DNA of 64,000 nucleotides from JAVJUV01 sp047314965 (lineage in GTDB: Bacteria > Pseudomonadota > Alphaproteobacteria > Rhodobacterales > Rhodobacteraceae), in contig NZ_JBLBVK010000058.1 in the NCBI RefSeq assembly GCF_047314965.1, positions 1 to 64,000 of the forward strand, read 5' to 3'. Every line of letters begins with the position of its first letter. Position 1 is the first letter of the stretch. The position numbers were made by a program, and so were the translations under genes. Of this stretch, positions 23,374 through 33,031 are shown piece after piece. The notes under the pieces were generated by a model. The model was given only the letters and a program-made list of their open reading frames with translations. It was not told the DNA's origin and did no database searches.

Positions 23374-26364
23374 TCAAACAATCCAAAGATCAATAGAGTC
23401 CAGATCGATTCCCGACACTCCGCTCAGCAAAATCGAGTCATCGAGCCCGTAGTCCAGGCGCAAGCTGCCTCCAACGTCCCTCCAGCTCCAATCGCTCGTG
23501 TCGACGCCCGACAGATGGAGCTTGTCCTCCGAGACATCGAACCCTTTGATCAGGTCCGCGCCGTCGCCTGTCTGGAAAACGAAAATGTCCGCACCAGCGT
23601 CTCCACACAGGAAATCGTCTCCGGCTCCTCCGATGAGCACATCGTTTCCGTCGCCGCCGGCCAATGTGTCTTGGCCATCATCACCGCGCATTTGGTCGTT
23701 GCCCGCGCCTCCGAACAGCTTGTCCGACCCGCTGCCGCCGACGAGTTCGTCGTCACCCGCCGCACCATCGATATGGTCGTCGCCTCCAGCCCCGGACAAT
23801 CTGTTGTTCCCGGCATTTCCCGTCAGCCGATTTGCAGCCGAGTTTCCGGTGCCGGCAAAATCGCCGGTATCGAGAAACATCAAATCCTCGACATTCTCTG
23901 AGAGTTCAAAATCCGCAGATGCATGAACCACATCGTGGCCCTCTCCGGTATATTCGATTATCGTATCCAAAGAGTCTGTGATCTTGTATGTATCATCGCC
24001 CTGACCTCCGTAGGCGATGTCGGCCCCGTCACCGCCGGACAGCAGATCACGACCAGCGCCGCCATACATGACGTCATCGCCTTCTCCGGGACAGAGCGTG
24101 TCGTCGCCATCATCGCCGTAGGTGATGTCATCCCCCTGGCCACCGTGCAACTTGTCATTCCCTGCGCCACCGCTAAGCGTGTCTGCACCGTCGTCGCCGT
24201 GCAGTTGGTCATTGCCAATTCCGCCGTTAAGGACGTCGTCGCCGTCGCCTCCGATCAGGTTGTCGTTACCAGCTTCGCCACTAAGCCAGTTGGCCCTTTC
24301 GTTTCCTACAATAATATTGCCAAGAGCATTGCCTGTTCCCACAGTCGCGCTTGAGCCCTTGTCCAGCCAAAGGTTCTCGAGGCCGTCACCAAGCGTGAAG
24401 TCGATCTTTGACTTGACTGTATCAGTGCCGCCGCCACCTGTTTCCGAAACGATATCGCCTGCATTATCTACGAAGTACGTGTCGTTTCCGATGCCTCCAT
24501 ACATCCGGTCCGCACCGCTTCCTCCATCCAGAACGTCATTGTCGGCTTCTCCGTAAATCAGGTCATCGCCGGCCTCTCCCCGGATAAAACCTGCCCCAGC
24601 CCCTCCGAAAACTTCGTCGTTACCCAGGCCTGCGAAAATCTTGTCATTACCGCCATAGCCAAGAATGATGTCATTAAAGCCATCGGGTCCGTCGATATGC
24701 GTCCCGTCCGCGTCCGCAAAACCGACCATCTGGTCGTTGCCAGCCGTGCCCTGAACAGGTGAAGTTTTGATGGTCAGAGTGGCGGTGTCGGTCACGCCAC
24801 TCGTATTCTGGATGGTGTAAGTGAGTTCTGCTGTTACATCGCTCGGAGCACTGGCGGGCAAGATCGCAACAAGGCCGCCGCCAAGGTACCTGACCGTTTC
24901 TCCGTTCGACAGCGTAAGCTCGGTACCGGGCACGACTTCCAGACCGTTCAGGTGGGTCACCGTCAGGCTGTCGCCGTCATTCACCTTGTCATTTTCCAGG
25001 AGATTGATTGTGAATTCATCTCCCTTAGCCGCGAGTTCGACGAAGTCGTCTTCGGCAATGGCTACCGAAAGTTCCGGCATCCGCAGCAAAACGGCCGATG
25101 AATCGTCGATGCCAAGGAATGGATCCACGCCGCGGGTGTCCATCGCTCCATCGTTGCTCGAGACTTTCGGAGCATCCGCCAGCAACTCCATGTAGAGAGC
25201 CCCGTCCGTGCCGGTCGTGATCTTGTAGAACCCGCCGGAATTCGGAGTGGAGGAATCAAGGTCATGGTTGGTGTTATTCGCCCCAACATAGACGTTGCCG
25301 TCGCCATCCACGATCGTTGCTCCGAAGGCCCCGGAAGGTATGCCTGTCTTGACCACACCATCTACAATCGTCCCGGCGATAGTTTGAGTCGTTACGACCG
25401 CTTCTCCACCAAGGTGGACGGCCGAAACGTCAATCGACACCAAGAACCCGGGCAGTCCGGTCGCACCGCTATGCGCAACGCCATAGAAGGTTTGTGTTTC
25501 GGCATGATAGGCAAGATCGGCAAGACCATTTGTCGGAATGCCAAGAGAAGGCAGGGAAACTGTCTGCGAAACCAGCGTTCCGTCTGGATTGGTTTCTGAC
25601 AAATCGTAGACGACTGCAGTGGTCAGACTGCCGGTGAAAATCCACAAATTTCCCTTGTCGTCCATGTCGCCGATGTAGGAGCCCATGACACCTGACGACA
25701 CGACATAGGTTGCTCCTGTTGCATCCATGGCGATGATGTCGTTGTTCGAAATGGTATTTCCCACGGCATCAACGCCGTCCGACCGCGCTATCCCATAGAT
25801 AAGGTCATCTTCTACGGAGTATCCGATCGCGTTTACGTTCACGGCGGCGGGCGTCTCGGTTTCAGTGTAGCTGCTTGTCTCCAAATCGAACATTACAAGC
25901 TGCCCGTTCAGAACCTGATAGATGTAGTTCTGCCCCGGAGCGAACGCGTCGACTGCGACCTGGTTGCCGAGAAAGGTCATGGTTTTGGAATAGGAAGGGA
26001 TAACTCCAGACGTGTCGATCAGACTGTCGGACGTCAGGGTGATGCTGGTTACGCGGAATTCCAGGTCCGACAGATCGCCGGTGCCCGTAAGACCAAATGT
26101 GTAGGTCTCGAAAACGGCACCCTCGTGGGTAAAGCTTCCGATGCTTTCGCCATCGAAAAAAACCTCGACGGTCACGCTTTCGACGTCGGCAGACAGGTTG
26201 GCTGCCAGATTGAACTCAAGTTCATAAGAAACGCCCAGAACGGTTTCCACGGACGTAGACAGAACAGGGTTGCCGTCTTCGTCGAAATCGCCGGCCCAAT
26301 AGTCCGATACGGCATACTGATCGAAGGTGAGCTTCTGGTCGACATCCTGAAGAAGGTTATCCAT
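23374..26364 (-). CDS. RTX-type calcium-binding secreted protein
   Basis: 996 residues without an N-terminal signal. The first half (about 1-430) is a beta-rich extracellular region of unknown type. About 435-540 looks like an Ig/cadherin-like module (INLLENDKVNDGDSLTVTHLNG). From about 560 there are three blocks of GGxGxDxLx nonapeptide repeats, separated by serralysin-style spacers (NDTYFVDNAGDIVSETGGGG, GNALGNIIVGNE). The C-terminal DIFVFQTGDGADLIKGF region is the usual type I secretion end. It is probably exported by a type I system encoded elsewhere and folded by calcium outside. No catalytic motif was seen. The start is ATG 26364. Confidence 0.85.
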   Translation of the reverse strand: MDNLLQDVDQKLTFDQYAVSDYWAGDFDEDGNPVLSTSVETVLGVSYELEFNLAANLSADVESVTVEVFFDGESIGSFTHEGAVFETYTFGLTGTGDLSDLEFRVTSITLTSDSLIDTSGVIPSYSKTMTFLGNQVAVDAFAPGQNYIYQVLNGQLVMFDLETSSYTETETPAAVNVNAIGYSVEDDLIYGIARSDGVDAVGNTISNNDIIAMDATGATYVVSSGVMGSYIGDMDDKGNLWIFTGSLTTAVVYDLSETNPDGTLVSQTVSLPSLGIPTNGLADLAYHAETQTFYGVAHSGATGLPGFLVSIDVSAVHLGGEAVVTTQTIAGTIVDGVVKTGIPSGAFGATIVDGDGNVYVGANNTNHDLDSSTPNSGGFYKITTGTDGALYMELLADAPKVSSNDGAMDTRGVDPFLGIDDSSAVLLRMPELSVAIAEDDFVELAAKGDEFTINLLENDKVNDGDSLTVTHLNGLEVVPGTELTLSNGETVRYLGGGLVAILPASAPSDVTAELTYTIQNTSGVTDTATLTIKTSPVQGTAGNDQMVGFADADGTHIDGPDGFNDIILGYGGNDKIFAGLGNDEVFGGAGAGFIRGEAGDDLIYGEADNDVLDGGSGADRMYGGIGNDTYFVDNAGDIVSETGGGGTDTVKSKIDFTLGDGLENLWLDKGSSATVGTGNALGNIIVGNERANWLSGEAGNDNLIGGDGDDVLNGGIGNDQLHGDDGADTLSGGAGNDKLHGGQGDDITYGDDGDDTLCPGEGDDVMYGGAGRDLLSGGDGADIAYGGQGDDTYKITDSLDTIIEYTGEGHDVVHASADFELSENVEDLMFLDTGDFAGTGNSAANRLTGNAGNNRLSGAGGDDHIDGAAGDDELVGGSGSDKLFGGAGNDQMRGDDGQDTLAGGDGNDVLIGGAGDDFLCGDAGADIFVFQTGDGADLIKGFDVSEDKLHLSGVDTSDWSWRDVGGSLRLDYGLDDSILLSGVSGIDLDSIDLWIV
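23580..24690 (-). repeat. RTX nonapeptide repeat coding region
   Basis: The DNA encodes repeated GGxGxDxLx units in three blocks. The period is visible as recurring complements of GGTGGCGCCGGCAACGAC-like segments. The repeats bind calcium in the folded secreted protein. Limits are approximate. Confidence 0.8.
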
Positions 26365-26907
26365 TCTGACGTTTACTTTCCTGATTTCACACGGAATTAG
26401 CGGTGAGGCGTGGAAAAGCGTTCTCTCTGGTTGCTCGTCACGCCGGGTCCAGCTTTTTGCCCTGCACTTGATTTCTGGCTCGTTCGAAAATCGCCGGGCG
26501 CGTCCGGATTTGGACCCGACCGATCGGGAGCGTCATAGTTCATTCACGGTTCCGATTCATTGGCTCGGAAGGACTGTCTCGCCGTCTTTCGTAGCGCCCG
26601 GCTATCCTTTCGGATGTACCGGGATAAAGTGGCGAACTAGGTACAGAAGGTGAGGGCGCTGAAAGGACGGTTCGAGCCACGACCGGCGCGAAATGCACAC
26701 TCGTGGCCAATCGCCGGTTCTTCAAAAGCCGGGTCCATACACGGACCCCAAGGAAGGGCTGTTTCTTGGAATACGCCGATGTCGTATGAGTTGCCGTGGA
26801 CCGGCAGCGAACAGCGGCACTGGCAAAGTTCCGCCTGTCTGATCTGTAGCGCCTATTTCAAGTGCTTCTACCGTGATAGCGACATTCCCCAAGGAATGAG
26901 GGATACT
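26365..26907. other. Intergenic region between divergent RTX and exported-protein genes
   Basis: About 540 bases without a convincing gene. The frame of the downstream protein stays open back to 26650, but that stretch lacks a ribosome site and has no protein-like composition, so I treat it as leader. Promoters for both flanking genes should lie here. I could not single out -35/-10 pairs with confidence and saw no tRNA, terminator or obvious repeat. Confidence 0.5.
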
Positions 26908-27795
26908 ATGTCGCGAAAGACGCTGCTTGCGTGCCTTTTGGGCCTTATTTCAGTTGCGCATTCAGGTGCAGCCCCAGCTGCAGGAGCCGCAAATGTGAAT
27001 GCATTCTGTGCGCTTGAGGCCGTTAACGCGTTTCCAAAACGTCTTCGCAACTCGCAATCCGGAAGCTCCTTTGTCCACGAAATCCAGAGGCTCAATGGCG
27101 TGGCGCGTGACCGCGTCGTAAAGGAGCAGGTGCTCTCCGGTAATATCCCCGATTTTCTTCGTGTTTTGGTTCCTGTCACGCTTCGCGGAACAGCAGTCGG
27201 CGATCAGCAAGTAAATGTTACCATATGTGTGACACCGGACTATCTCGCGGTCGGGGGTGACGAAGACTTCGTACGCGTTCCTATGGGGCTTTCGGCCGCG
27301 GCCGGTATCGCTGATGCAATCGGCTTCCTCCTGCCCACAACCAGAATGGTAGACGCGATTTATGCACAGGCCGGTCTTCGGTTAACCCCGAAGCCCATGC
27401 CTCCCACTGCCGAAATGGAATCGACCAGCTATTTCTGGCGTCACAACCAGACCGTGAACGAACAACTCACTCGTTCCAAATCAGGCCGCCTAGCCCTGAC
27501 AGCAGGCCAAAAGAAGGACATTGTTTTGTCCAACCGCCTCCGCTCCAAGCCCGGTCGAGTAGCAATCTATGGATGGCACCGAGAAAACGGGGCTCCGATA
27601 CAACCTCTCAGCACCGTGCACGGTGCACAATATGCCGATTACAGCCACGGTGTGCGGCTCGTGTCTTCTCGCGCCTATATTAACGGGGAGCCAAGGAACT
27701 TGGCCGACATCCTCCAGGATCCCGTTCTGGCGCCAATCGTCAGCAGCGAAGGTGCCATTCCTGCACCGGAGAAATTGCTCCACTCGCTTCGCTGA
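26908..27795 (+). CDS. Exported protein of unknown function
   Basis: 295 residues starting at ATG 26908 (TGAGGG five bases upstream). A clear signal peptide (MSRKTLLACLLGLISVAHSG) probably ends near AAPAAGA. The mature part has a conserved-looking C-terminal block, YGWHRENGAPIQPLS then YADYSHGVRLV and LADILQDPVLAPIVSSEG, which has the feel of an enzyme or ligand-binding motif. I do not recognise the family. It converges on a two-gene exported set, only nine bases apart, so a shared envelope or polysaccharide role is possible but unproven. Confidence 0.7.
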   Translation: MSRKTLLACLLGLISVAHSGAAPAAGAANVNAFCALEAVNAFPKRLRNSQSGSSFVHEIQRLNGVARDRVVKEQVLSGNIPDFLRVLVPVTLRGTAVGDQQVNVTICVTPDYLAVGGDEDFVRVPMGLSAAAGIADAIGFLLPTTRMVDAIYAQAGLRLTPKPMPPTAEMESTSYFWRHNQTVNEQLTRSKSGRLALTAGQKKDIVLSNRLRSKPGRVAIYGWHRENGAPIQPLSTVHGAQYADYSHGVRLVSSRAYINGEPRNLADILQDPVLAPIVSSEGAIPAPEKLLHSLR

Positions 27796-27804
27796 AGATT
27801 CAGC

Positions 27805-28785
27805 TTAGTCCACTGTCTTGCAGCATCTGAAGCCCAGGTGGTAGTTCGAGTGGCTGTTCGCTGACATCACTCTGCTTCCGTGCCAGAACGGAGCGCGCCA
27901 CCGGCACCAATCCTGATGGGCGTAGTAGCGATCGAAGATGAACCAGCTTCCTTTCATTTCGGTAACTCCCAGCCGTTTGCTACCGGCACTCGACATCTGG
28001 TCGGGGGTAAGCGGCAGGTTCATGTGCTCGGCGGCGTTTCCGTGTTGGTCATAGACGCCCAAGGTGCTGCGGCATTCGGGGAATGCTCCGGTCGGGTACG
28101 TGTTCGAACCGCAGGCATTCCAGCCTCCACCCCCACAGCCGGGGCTTTTCTGGCTGGCTGCAGCGCAAATACCTTTCCTGTACGAATTGCCATAGGCCCA
28201 GGACTTGTCGGCTTCGTTCGTCCGATTGTGCGCTTTGGCAACCGACGAGACAGCACCCTGCGAAATCCCGAAGGTGTAGTCGGGCTCTTGCAAAGCTCCT
28301 GCACAGGCACCTTCCCATTCGTGCGCGTCGCAAAGGCGCTTGCCTTGCAGTGCACAGATCTGCGCGGCCTCATTTGCACGGACCCAGACTACCGGGTAGG
28401 TGCATGGGATGTTCGGAAACTCGAACTGATCGATGCATGCTCTGGCATCACGCGCTTTCTCTCTTCTCGGATCGAACAGCGGAGCCATGAATTTCGCACC
28501 GCAAATCCGCTCGTTCTCTCTACTTGCATAGCCGTCTCCGCCACCTGGAGCGCGGGCCTTGCATTCCGCCACGGTCATCGGGTGCCGCGCGACAGAAGGA
28601 TTGCCTTGGCCGGCAAAGCCGGACTGTGAAAAGATTTTCCGTAGCTGCTCGATCTGTGCCGCGGAGAGCCCATGCACTTTTCTTATCTGGCTGAACAGCA
28701 ACTCGTTCTGTTCCTGAAGCGAAGATTGCGCACCCACCGGCATCGCAAACCAGAGTGCGAGAAGGACAAAAGTGGCGCGGATCAT
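27805..28785 (-). CDS. Exported FGE-sulfatase-domain protein lacking the second active Cys
   Basis: 326 residues with signal peptide MIRATFVLLALWFAMPVGAQ. The body is a formylglycine-generating-enzyme (SUMF1) fold: CIDQFEFPN, PVVWVRANEAAQICALQGKRLC, EWEGAC, NAAEHMNL and final LGFRCCK. In true FGEs the active pair is C-x4-C (as in CYRYRC). Here WCRWRAPF keeps the first Cys but has Pro at the second, so oxidase activity is unlikely. Non-oxidase FGE-fold proteins act as binding or other catalytic modules. It overlaps the upstream gene by four bases. Many other cysteines suggest disulfides in the periplasm. Confidence 0.75.
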   Translation of the reverse strand: MIRATFVLLALWFAMPVGAQSSLQEQNELLFSQIRKVHGLSAAQIEQLRKIFSQSGFAGQGNPSVARHPMTVAECKARAPGGGDGYASRENERICGAKFMAPLFDPRREKARDARACIDQFEFPNIPCTYPVVWVRANEAAQICALQGKRLCDAHEWEGACAGALQEPDYTFGISQGAVSSVAKAHNRTNEADKSWAYGNSYRKGICAAASQKSPGCGGGGWNACGSNTYPTGAFPECRSTLGVYDQHGNAAEHMNLPLTPDQMSSAGSKRLGVTEMKGSWFIFDRYYAHQDWCRWRAPFWHGSRVMSANSHSNYHLGFRCCKTVD

Positions 28786-30512
28786 TGCGCTTTCCTCCGT
28801 TCATAAACGAAAAAAAGGTCCCTATTGTCTGGAAAGCCCAGGAAGCGGGGGATCACCGTCCCTCCCGAGGCGGACTTGTCGAGTTCCGACATGCCGGAGA
28901 TCAGGTGCTCAACTTGCATTGCGCCTTCCGCGCTGGGGTATAGCGCGAGATAGGTGTGTTCGAGAGCATTCATGTCGAGAAGCATCGCGTGCGAGCAGTT
29001 GTATGCTTGGAATGTGCGCGCCATGGCAGAGGGCGTCGCGGTAGAAAAATAACCATAGACGAGGAACCGTCTCCCAAGCCAGTTCTGCAGGCAGGCCCCG
29101 GCGCGCAGCGTGCGGAGTTCCGCATTTGCGCTTCCCGACCAGTTTCCCGGGCCCCATTGGTTGACCCGTTCTCCTGGCACCGGCTTCCCGGTCGATGGAT
29201 CGGTCTCAACCAGCGGAACGCCATTCTGCCGCGCAAACATGATGTCCGGCAACAACCTGTCGTCTTCGGCTGTCCAGGTTTTCATTTCGACACTTCCATC
29301 TTTCAGCACGTAAAGCGTCGAGAGCCCTGACTTCAGCTTGCTGTAGATCACGCCTTTCTCGATGAAGCCGTAGTGCTTTCCGGTGTCGATTGTCGCGTAG
29401 TCGCCATACTTGAAGGCGCCGTGGGCACGTTTGAAACCGGCCGTGAAAGTTGCGATGGTATGCGCGGCGTAGTCCGGACTGACCATGCCGGTGCGGACCA
29501 GCGGTCGGGCGTCGGAGATGCCGTCAGGTCCGGGCAGGCCTTGAATGCGGGCTGATTGCTGAGGACGTGGCGACCAATCCAGTCGCGGATGATCTGTTCC
29601 AAGCGCGAATCCCAGCCCATACCGTTCAAGATCGAAGGCCACGAAGTAGTCGACGGCCTTTCCTTCGATGCTGTCGAGCGCATTGACCGGTCCAGGGCTA
29701 GTCAGGATGTTTTGACTAATTGTTCTGGGCTGAATCGCGCTGACGAAGACACCCTCAAAACCCGCCGCGGCATACCAGGCTCCAGGCCGCATATCCTTTT
29801 GATCTCGGTTCGCGAAAGCGATGCCAAACCCAATGGGGGAGATCGCGCTCTCTTCGAAACGCTCATCGATCTCTGCCGGACACGGTCCGGTTTCGATGCA
29901 GGCCGCATCCTCACCGTCACTCAATTCGGAAAAAGTGGCGTATTCGTCGCTATACAGGGAATCCCGAACCAGGCGGACGATCTCTTCACCGTTCCAGACG
30001 TGATCCCTCAGGAAATCCGTCACGCGTTCAATACTGGTTCGCGAGCCCGAAACCGCATTTCTGAGAAATAGCTTGCCTTCGCAAATCGGCGCGAAAGGCA
30101 GCCCTGTTTTTTTTGCATCGGAGAGAGCACTCATCCCCGCCGTCCTAAGACGGCAGACAGTCTCACCTTCCGGCCCGGCAATGCGCAAATCAGGTGATGC
30201 GCTCCCTTCGAGCGCCAACCGCTGGAAAAGCGGTTCTGGGTTGTCGATGTGATACGCTTCATTTCCAACCCAAAGGACGAAGGTTGCGTTGGTGTTGGGG
30301 TTCAGATTGATCAATGCGACGGTGTCGCCGTTGGCAAGATCAGCGCTTTGTTCTTGGCGGTAAGGCTGTAGCTCAATAATGGTCTTGCGGGTTGCGGAAT
30401 TGTATTCTTCCCACTGATCCGGAGGCGCAGGATAGTCGGCCCCCAAGGCCATGCCGGATTGTATGGCAATCGCCGCGAGATAGACCGCGGCACTTGAGAT
30501 CGAGAAATTCAT
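28782..30512 (-). CDS. Exported protein, possibly related to phosphodiester glycosidases
   Basis: 576 residues with signal peptide (MNFSISSAAVYLAAIAIQSG, cleavage near ALGA). The C-terminal half has GFIEKGVIYSKLKSGLSTLYVLKDG, then QNWLGRRFLVYGYFSTA, and NCSHAMLLDMNALEHTYLALY. This order faintly resembles the NAGPA/phosphodiester glycosidase domain, in which a late Gly/Cys-x-Ala-x-x-Leu-Asp segment ends the site. The similarity is weak and I do not assign a function. GGAGAGG precedes the ATG. It lies 15 bases after the extended SDR gene and overlaps the FGE-like gene, so the three form an operon. Confidence 0.6.
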   Translation of the reverse strand: MNFSISSAAVYLAAIAIQSGMALGADYPAPPDQWEEYNSATRKTIIELQPYRQEQSADLANGDTVALINLNPNTNATFVLWVGNEAYHIDNPEPLFQRLALEGSASPDLRIAGPEGETVCRLRTAGMSALSDAKKTGLPFAPICEGKLFLRNAVSGSRTSIERVTDFLRDHVWNGEEIVRLVRDSLYSDEYATFSELSDGEDAACIETGPCPAEIDERFEESAISPIGFGIAFANRDQKDMRPGAWYAAAGFEGVFVSAIQPRTISQNILTSPGPVNALDSIEGKAVDYFVAFDLERYGLGFALGTDHPRLDWSPRPQQSARIQGLPGPDGISDARPLVRTGMVSPDYAAHTIATFTAGFKRAHGAFKYGDYATIDTGKHYGFIEKGVIYSKLKSGLSTLYVLKDGSVEMKTWTAEDDRLLPDIMFARQNGVPLVETDPSTGKPVPGERVNQWGPGNWSGSANAELRTLRAGACLQNWLGRRFLVYGYFSTATPSAMARTFQAYNCSHAMLLDMNALEHTYLALYPSAEGAMQVEHLISGMSELDKSASGGTVIPRFLGFPDNRDLFFVYERRKAQ

Positions 30513-30527
30513 CGAATCCTCTCCTGC

Positions 30528-31562
30528 CTAGAAGAACATTTCTGCCAGTCGCAACGCTCCGCGTTTCCAGGGCACGCGATGGCTTGTGCCGGCGGCGGCG
30601 GAAATCCTGTGACGGTTTGCGACATACCAGTCATAGTTTCGTACCAACGCATCGCGGTTGGAATATCGAGGGCTGAAGCCGAGTTTCGTCCGGATCTTGT
30701 CGATCGACACGTAACTGTCGCGAGCGACTGTTTCGTATATCCAGGGATAAATCGGCGACAGCCTCATGGTCTCCAGGATACGCAATGCGACTCTGGTCGG
30801 CTTCGCAGGCAGCGACACAATGCGCTTCCCGAAACCCGCACGGTCAAGCACCGCCTGAAAATCGTCTCGGATCGTGCCGAACTCGGCCGCACCCACATTG
30901 AAGACATCGTTTGCCTGGTCTGCGGGACCGGTCGCCCCAATGAAAATCGCGGAACACAGGTCCTCGACATCAAGGAGTTGGTACCGGTTTGATCCTGTGC
31001 CAAGCACTGGAAAATTTCGGCCTTGGCTCGCGAACTCGAAAAGCAGTTCGAAAATCCCCAGACGTTCCGGTCCAACAAATGATTTTGGGCGCAAAATGCA
31101 CAAACAGAGTCCACGGTCGCGGTACTCCGCGCAAATTTGCTCGGCCCGCACTTTCGCCTCCCCATACGGACCGACGCCCGTCATGGGATCATTCTCGACA
31201 AGTGGGTGGTGGTCAGGCACGCCATACACCGCAGTCGACGAAATGTGCACGATGCGTTTGACGCCGGTATCTACGGCTGCTTCGAGCAGCTCCCGAGTGC
31301 CGTTCACATCGACATCCAGAATTTCTTCAGGCCGATACAGCGGCAGCGCGGCGGCGCCGTGGACGACGACGTCAATGCCCTCCAGTGCAGTACGCAGGGT
31401 TTTGCCGTCCCGGATATCAGCGTTGATATGGTCGATTTCATCTGTTTCGGGATAGACAAACGGCACGATATCCAGACTTCGCACCGTCATATCGCGCGCG
31501 AGTAGATGCCGAATGAGATTAATCCCAAGAAACCCGGAGCCGCCTGTCACAAGGAACTTCAT
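30528..31562 (-). CDS. NAD-dependent epimerase/dehydratase (extended SDR)
   Basis: 344 residues. The N-terminal TGGSGFLG NAD motif is followed by HGAAALPLY, the catalytic Ser in HISSTAVYG and Tyr-x3-Lys in PYGEAKVRAE. It belongs to the extended SDR class that modifies nucleotide sugars, sterols or lipid intermediates. It is first in an operon with two exported proteins. Caulobacter ceramide synthesis uses an epimerase-annotated reductase (CerR), so a lipid role near the oxoamine synthase at 33.8 kb is conceivable. A nucleotide-sugar role is equally likely from sequence alone. Confidence 0.8.
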   Translation of the reverse strand: MKFLVTGGSGFLGINLIRHLLARDMTVRSLDIVPFVYPETDEIDHINADIRDGKTLRTALEGIDVVVHGAAALPLYRPEEILDVDVNGTRELLEAAVDTGVKRIVHISSTAVYGVPDHHPLVENDPMTGVGPYGEAKVRAEQICAEYRDRGLCLCILRPKSFVGPERLGIFELLFEFASQGRNFPVLGTGSNRYQLLDVEDLCSAIFIGATGPADQANDVFNVGAAEFGTIRDDFQAVLDRAGFGKRIVSLPAKPTRVALRILETMRLSPIYPWIYETVARDSYVSIDKIRTKLGFSPRYSNRDALVRNYDWYVANRHRISAAAGTSHRVPWKRGALRLAEMFF

Positions 31563-32008
31563 GGACGGACCCGATGTGATTTCGAAAATGCGGACGCAGC
31601 CGTTCCGCGCTTGGCCGCGTTCCTTTGATAATTTGAACTGTCAGTCATTCTCCTCGTGCCTCTTCAACGGGATCAATGACGCAGCGCATACGATGCGATT
31701 TCCCCTTCTCGTCAGGAAAGGACAATTGATAAATTAACAAAGAAAAGACTTTGGCGACTTGATCTCGCGCAAGTAGCGAGAGTGCGACTGGATAACAATG
31801 TGACCTCATGCCGAATAGCCGGGTGCGTGAGGACCATCGACCCCCGGCACAATCATCAGTTTGCCGCCCGGTTTCGAAAGGCCGGCTTGACGCCGTTCGC
31901 TATGCTCCGGAAAAAGTTGGTCAGCTGACGGGAGGAGCCTGATCTTTTGCCCCCTTCGCAGCTCGAAAATGGATCGGTTGGCAACGAACGCTGGGAGGTT
32001 TGCGTACA
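31563..32008. other. Divergent intergenic region, no gene seen
   Basis: About 445 bases between the epimerase (minus) and the L,D-transpeptidase (plus). The middle (about 31680-31800) is AT-richer, with TTGATAAATTAAC and AAAGAAAAGAC stretches, and is the likely promoter zone. A GGGAGG at 31993-31998 serves the transpeptidase. A small CTCGC/GCGAG stem lies near 31770. No coding frame here has protein-like character. Confidence 0.5.
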
Positions 32009-33031
32009 ATGATTTCTCCGATAAGCCGCCGCACCGCGCTCTTCGGTGGCGCTGCCGCAATCGGCGCAAGCGCCCTCTTCGCCGAGGAAGCCCGCATTGA
32101 TGTGAATGACATGCTGCCCGGCGACTTTACCTGGCACCCGGAACGGTCGCCCGAGGGTGCGGTTGCTGTTATTGCTTCGATCCCCGAGCAACGGGTCCAT
32201 GTCTACCGCAACGGCGTGCGCATCGCAGTATCTACCTGTTCGACCGGAAAGCCGGGGCACGAAACGCCGACGGGTGTTTTCACAGTCCTCCAGAAAGATG
32301 CGGATCATCGGTCCTCGACCTACGGCGGAGCGCCGATGCCAAACATGAACCGCCTGACCTGGGACGGCATCGCGCTCCATGCCGGCAATCTGCCCGGCTA
32401 TCCCGCTTCGCATGGCTGTGTGCGACTTCCGCTGGAATTCTCGCGGCTGCTGTTCACGGTGACGCACGTTGGAACCCCCGTCATCATCGCTGGCGCCCGT
32501 TCGGACCCTTGGGAACTTGTGCATCCGGGGTTGGTCCTTGCGAGTTTCGATGAAGCGGAGTTGGAACACGCGGTGGCCAACCTGAAAGATCGGCAGAAGC
32601 CCTCGGATTGGGAGGCAAAGCCTCCACATCCGATCACCACGGTTCTTGCGACCAGGGCCGATGGCAGAATTGTCGTCATGGAAGACGGCCGAGAAGTGAT
32701 AGAGGACGAAGCCCTGTTTGTGGGAGACGGCCCGGTTGGAGAACACGTCCTGGTGTTGCAATCGGAGCGAAACGGAGGCCTGCACTGGACGGGCGTGACC
32801 CACCATCCCGATCCGTCCCATCCGCTCTGGCCGGAAGAACAGGTTCTGAACCGACTGCGGCTGGCCAGTTCTGTGAACCAGCATCTTCGGGAAAGGCTGC
32901 ACCCGGGTCTGACATTCATTGTCTCCGAACTGGCCGCTACGCCTGATCGGCGATCCGGGGACGATTTTGTGATAATGAGCGGCGAGTTGCTGACATCTCC
33001 GGCACCCGCAGCGCGTCCGGTGCGGCCATGA
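32009..33031 (+). CDS. L,D-transpeptidase (YkuD family), Tat-type exported
   Basis: 340 residues from ATG 32009 (GGGAGG ten bases before). The N-terminus ISRRTALFGGAAAIGASALFA is a twin-arginine-like signal. The YkuD catalytic motif lies in LHAGNLPGYPASHGCVRLP, with His and Cys. It would cross-link peptidoglycan by 3-3 bonds or attach proteins to it. About 160 residues after the catalytic domain form an extra region of unknown role. It overlaps the following SH3-protein gene by four bases. Confidence 0.87.
   Translation: MISPISRRTALFGGAAAIGASALFAEEARIDVNDMLPGDFTWHPERSPEGAVAVIASIPEQRVHVYRNGVRIAVSTCSTGKPGHETPTGVFTVLQKDADHRSSTYGGAPMPNMNRLTWDGIALHAGNLPGYPASHGCVRLPLEFSRLLFTVTHVGTPVIIAGARSDPWELVHPGLVLASFDEAELEHAVANLKDRQKPSDWEAKPPHPITTVLATRADGRIVVMEDGREVIEDEALFVGDGPVGEHVLVLQSERNGGLHWTGVTHHPDPSHPLWPEEQVLNRLRLASSVNQHLRERLHPGLTFIVSELAATPDRRSGDDFVIMSGELLTSPAPAARPVRP

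Noticed and set aside
23144..23452. Short plus-strand frame after hypE
   Set aside because: Overlaps the end of the RTX gene and hypE and shows no recognisable sequence; treated as intergenic.
23498..24556. Several plus-strand open frames over the RTX repeats
   Set aside because: Repetitive Ser/Pro-rich or Val-rich sequence produced by reading the repeat DNA backwards; no ribosome sites.
26650..26907. N-terminal extension of the exported protein at 26908
   Set aside because: No ribosome site and no protein-like character, and it would place the signal peptide in the interior.
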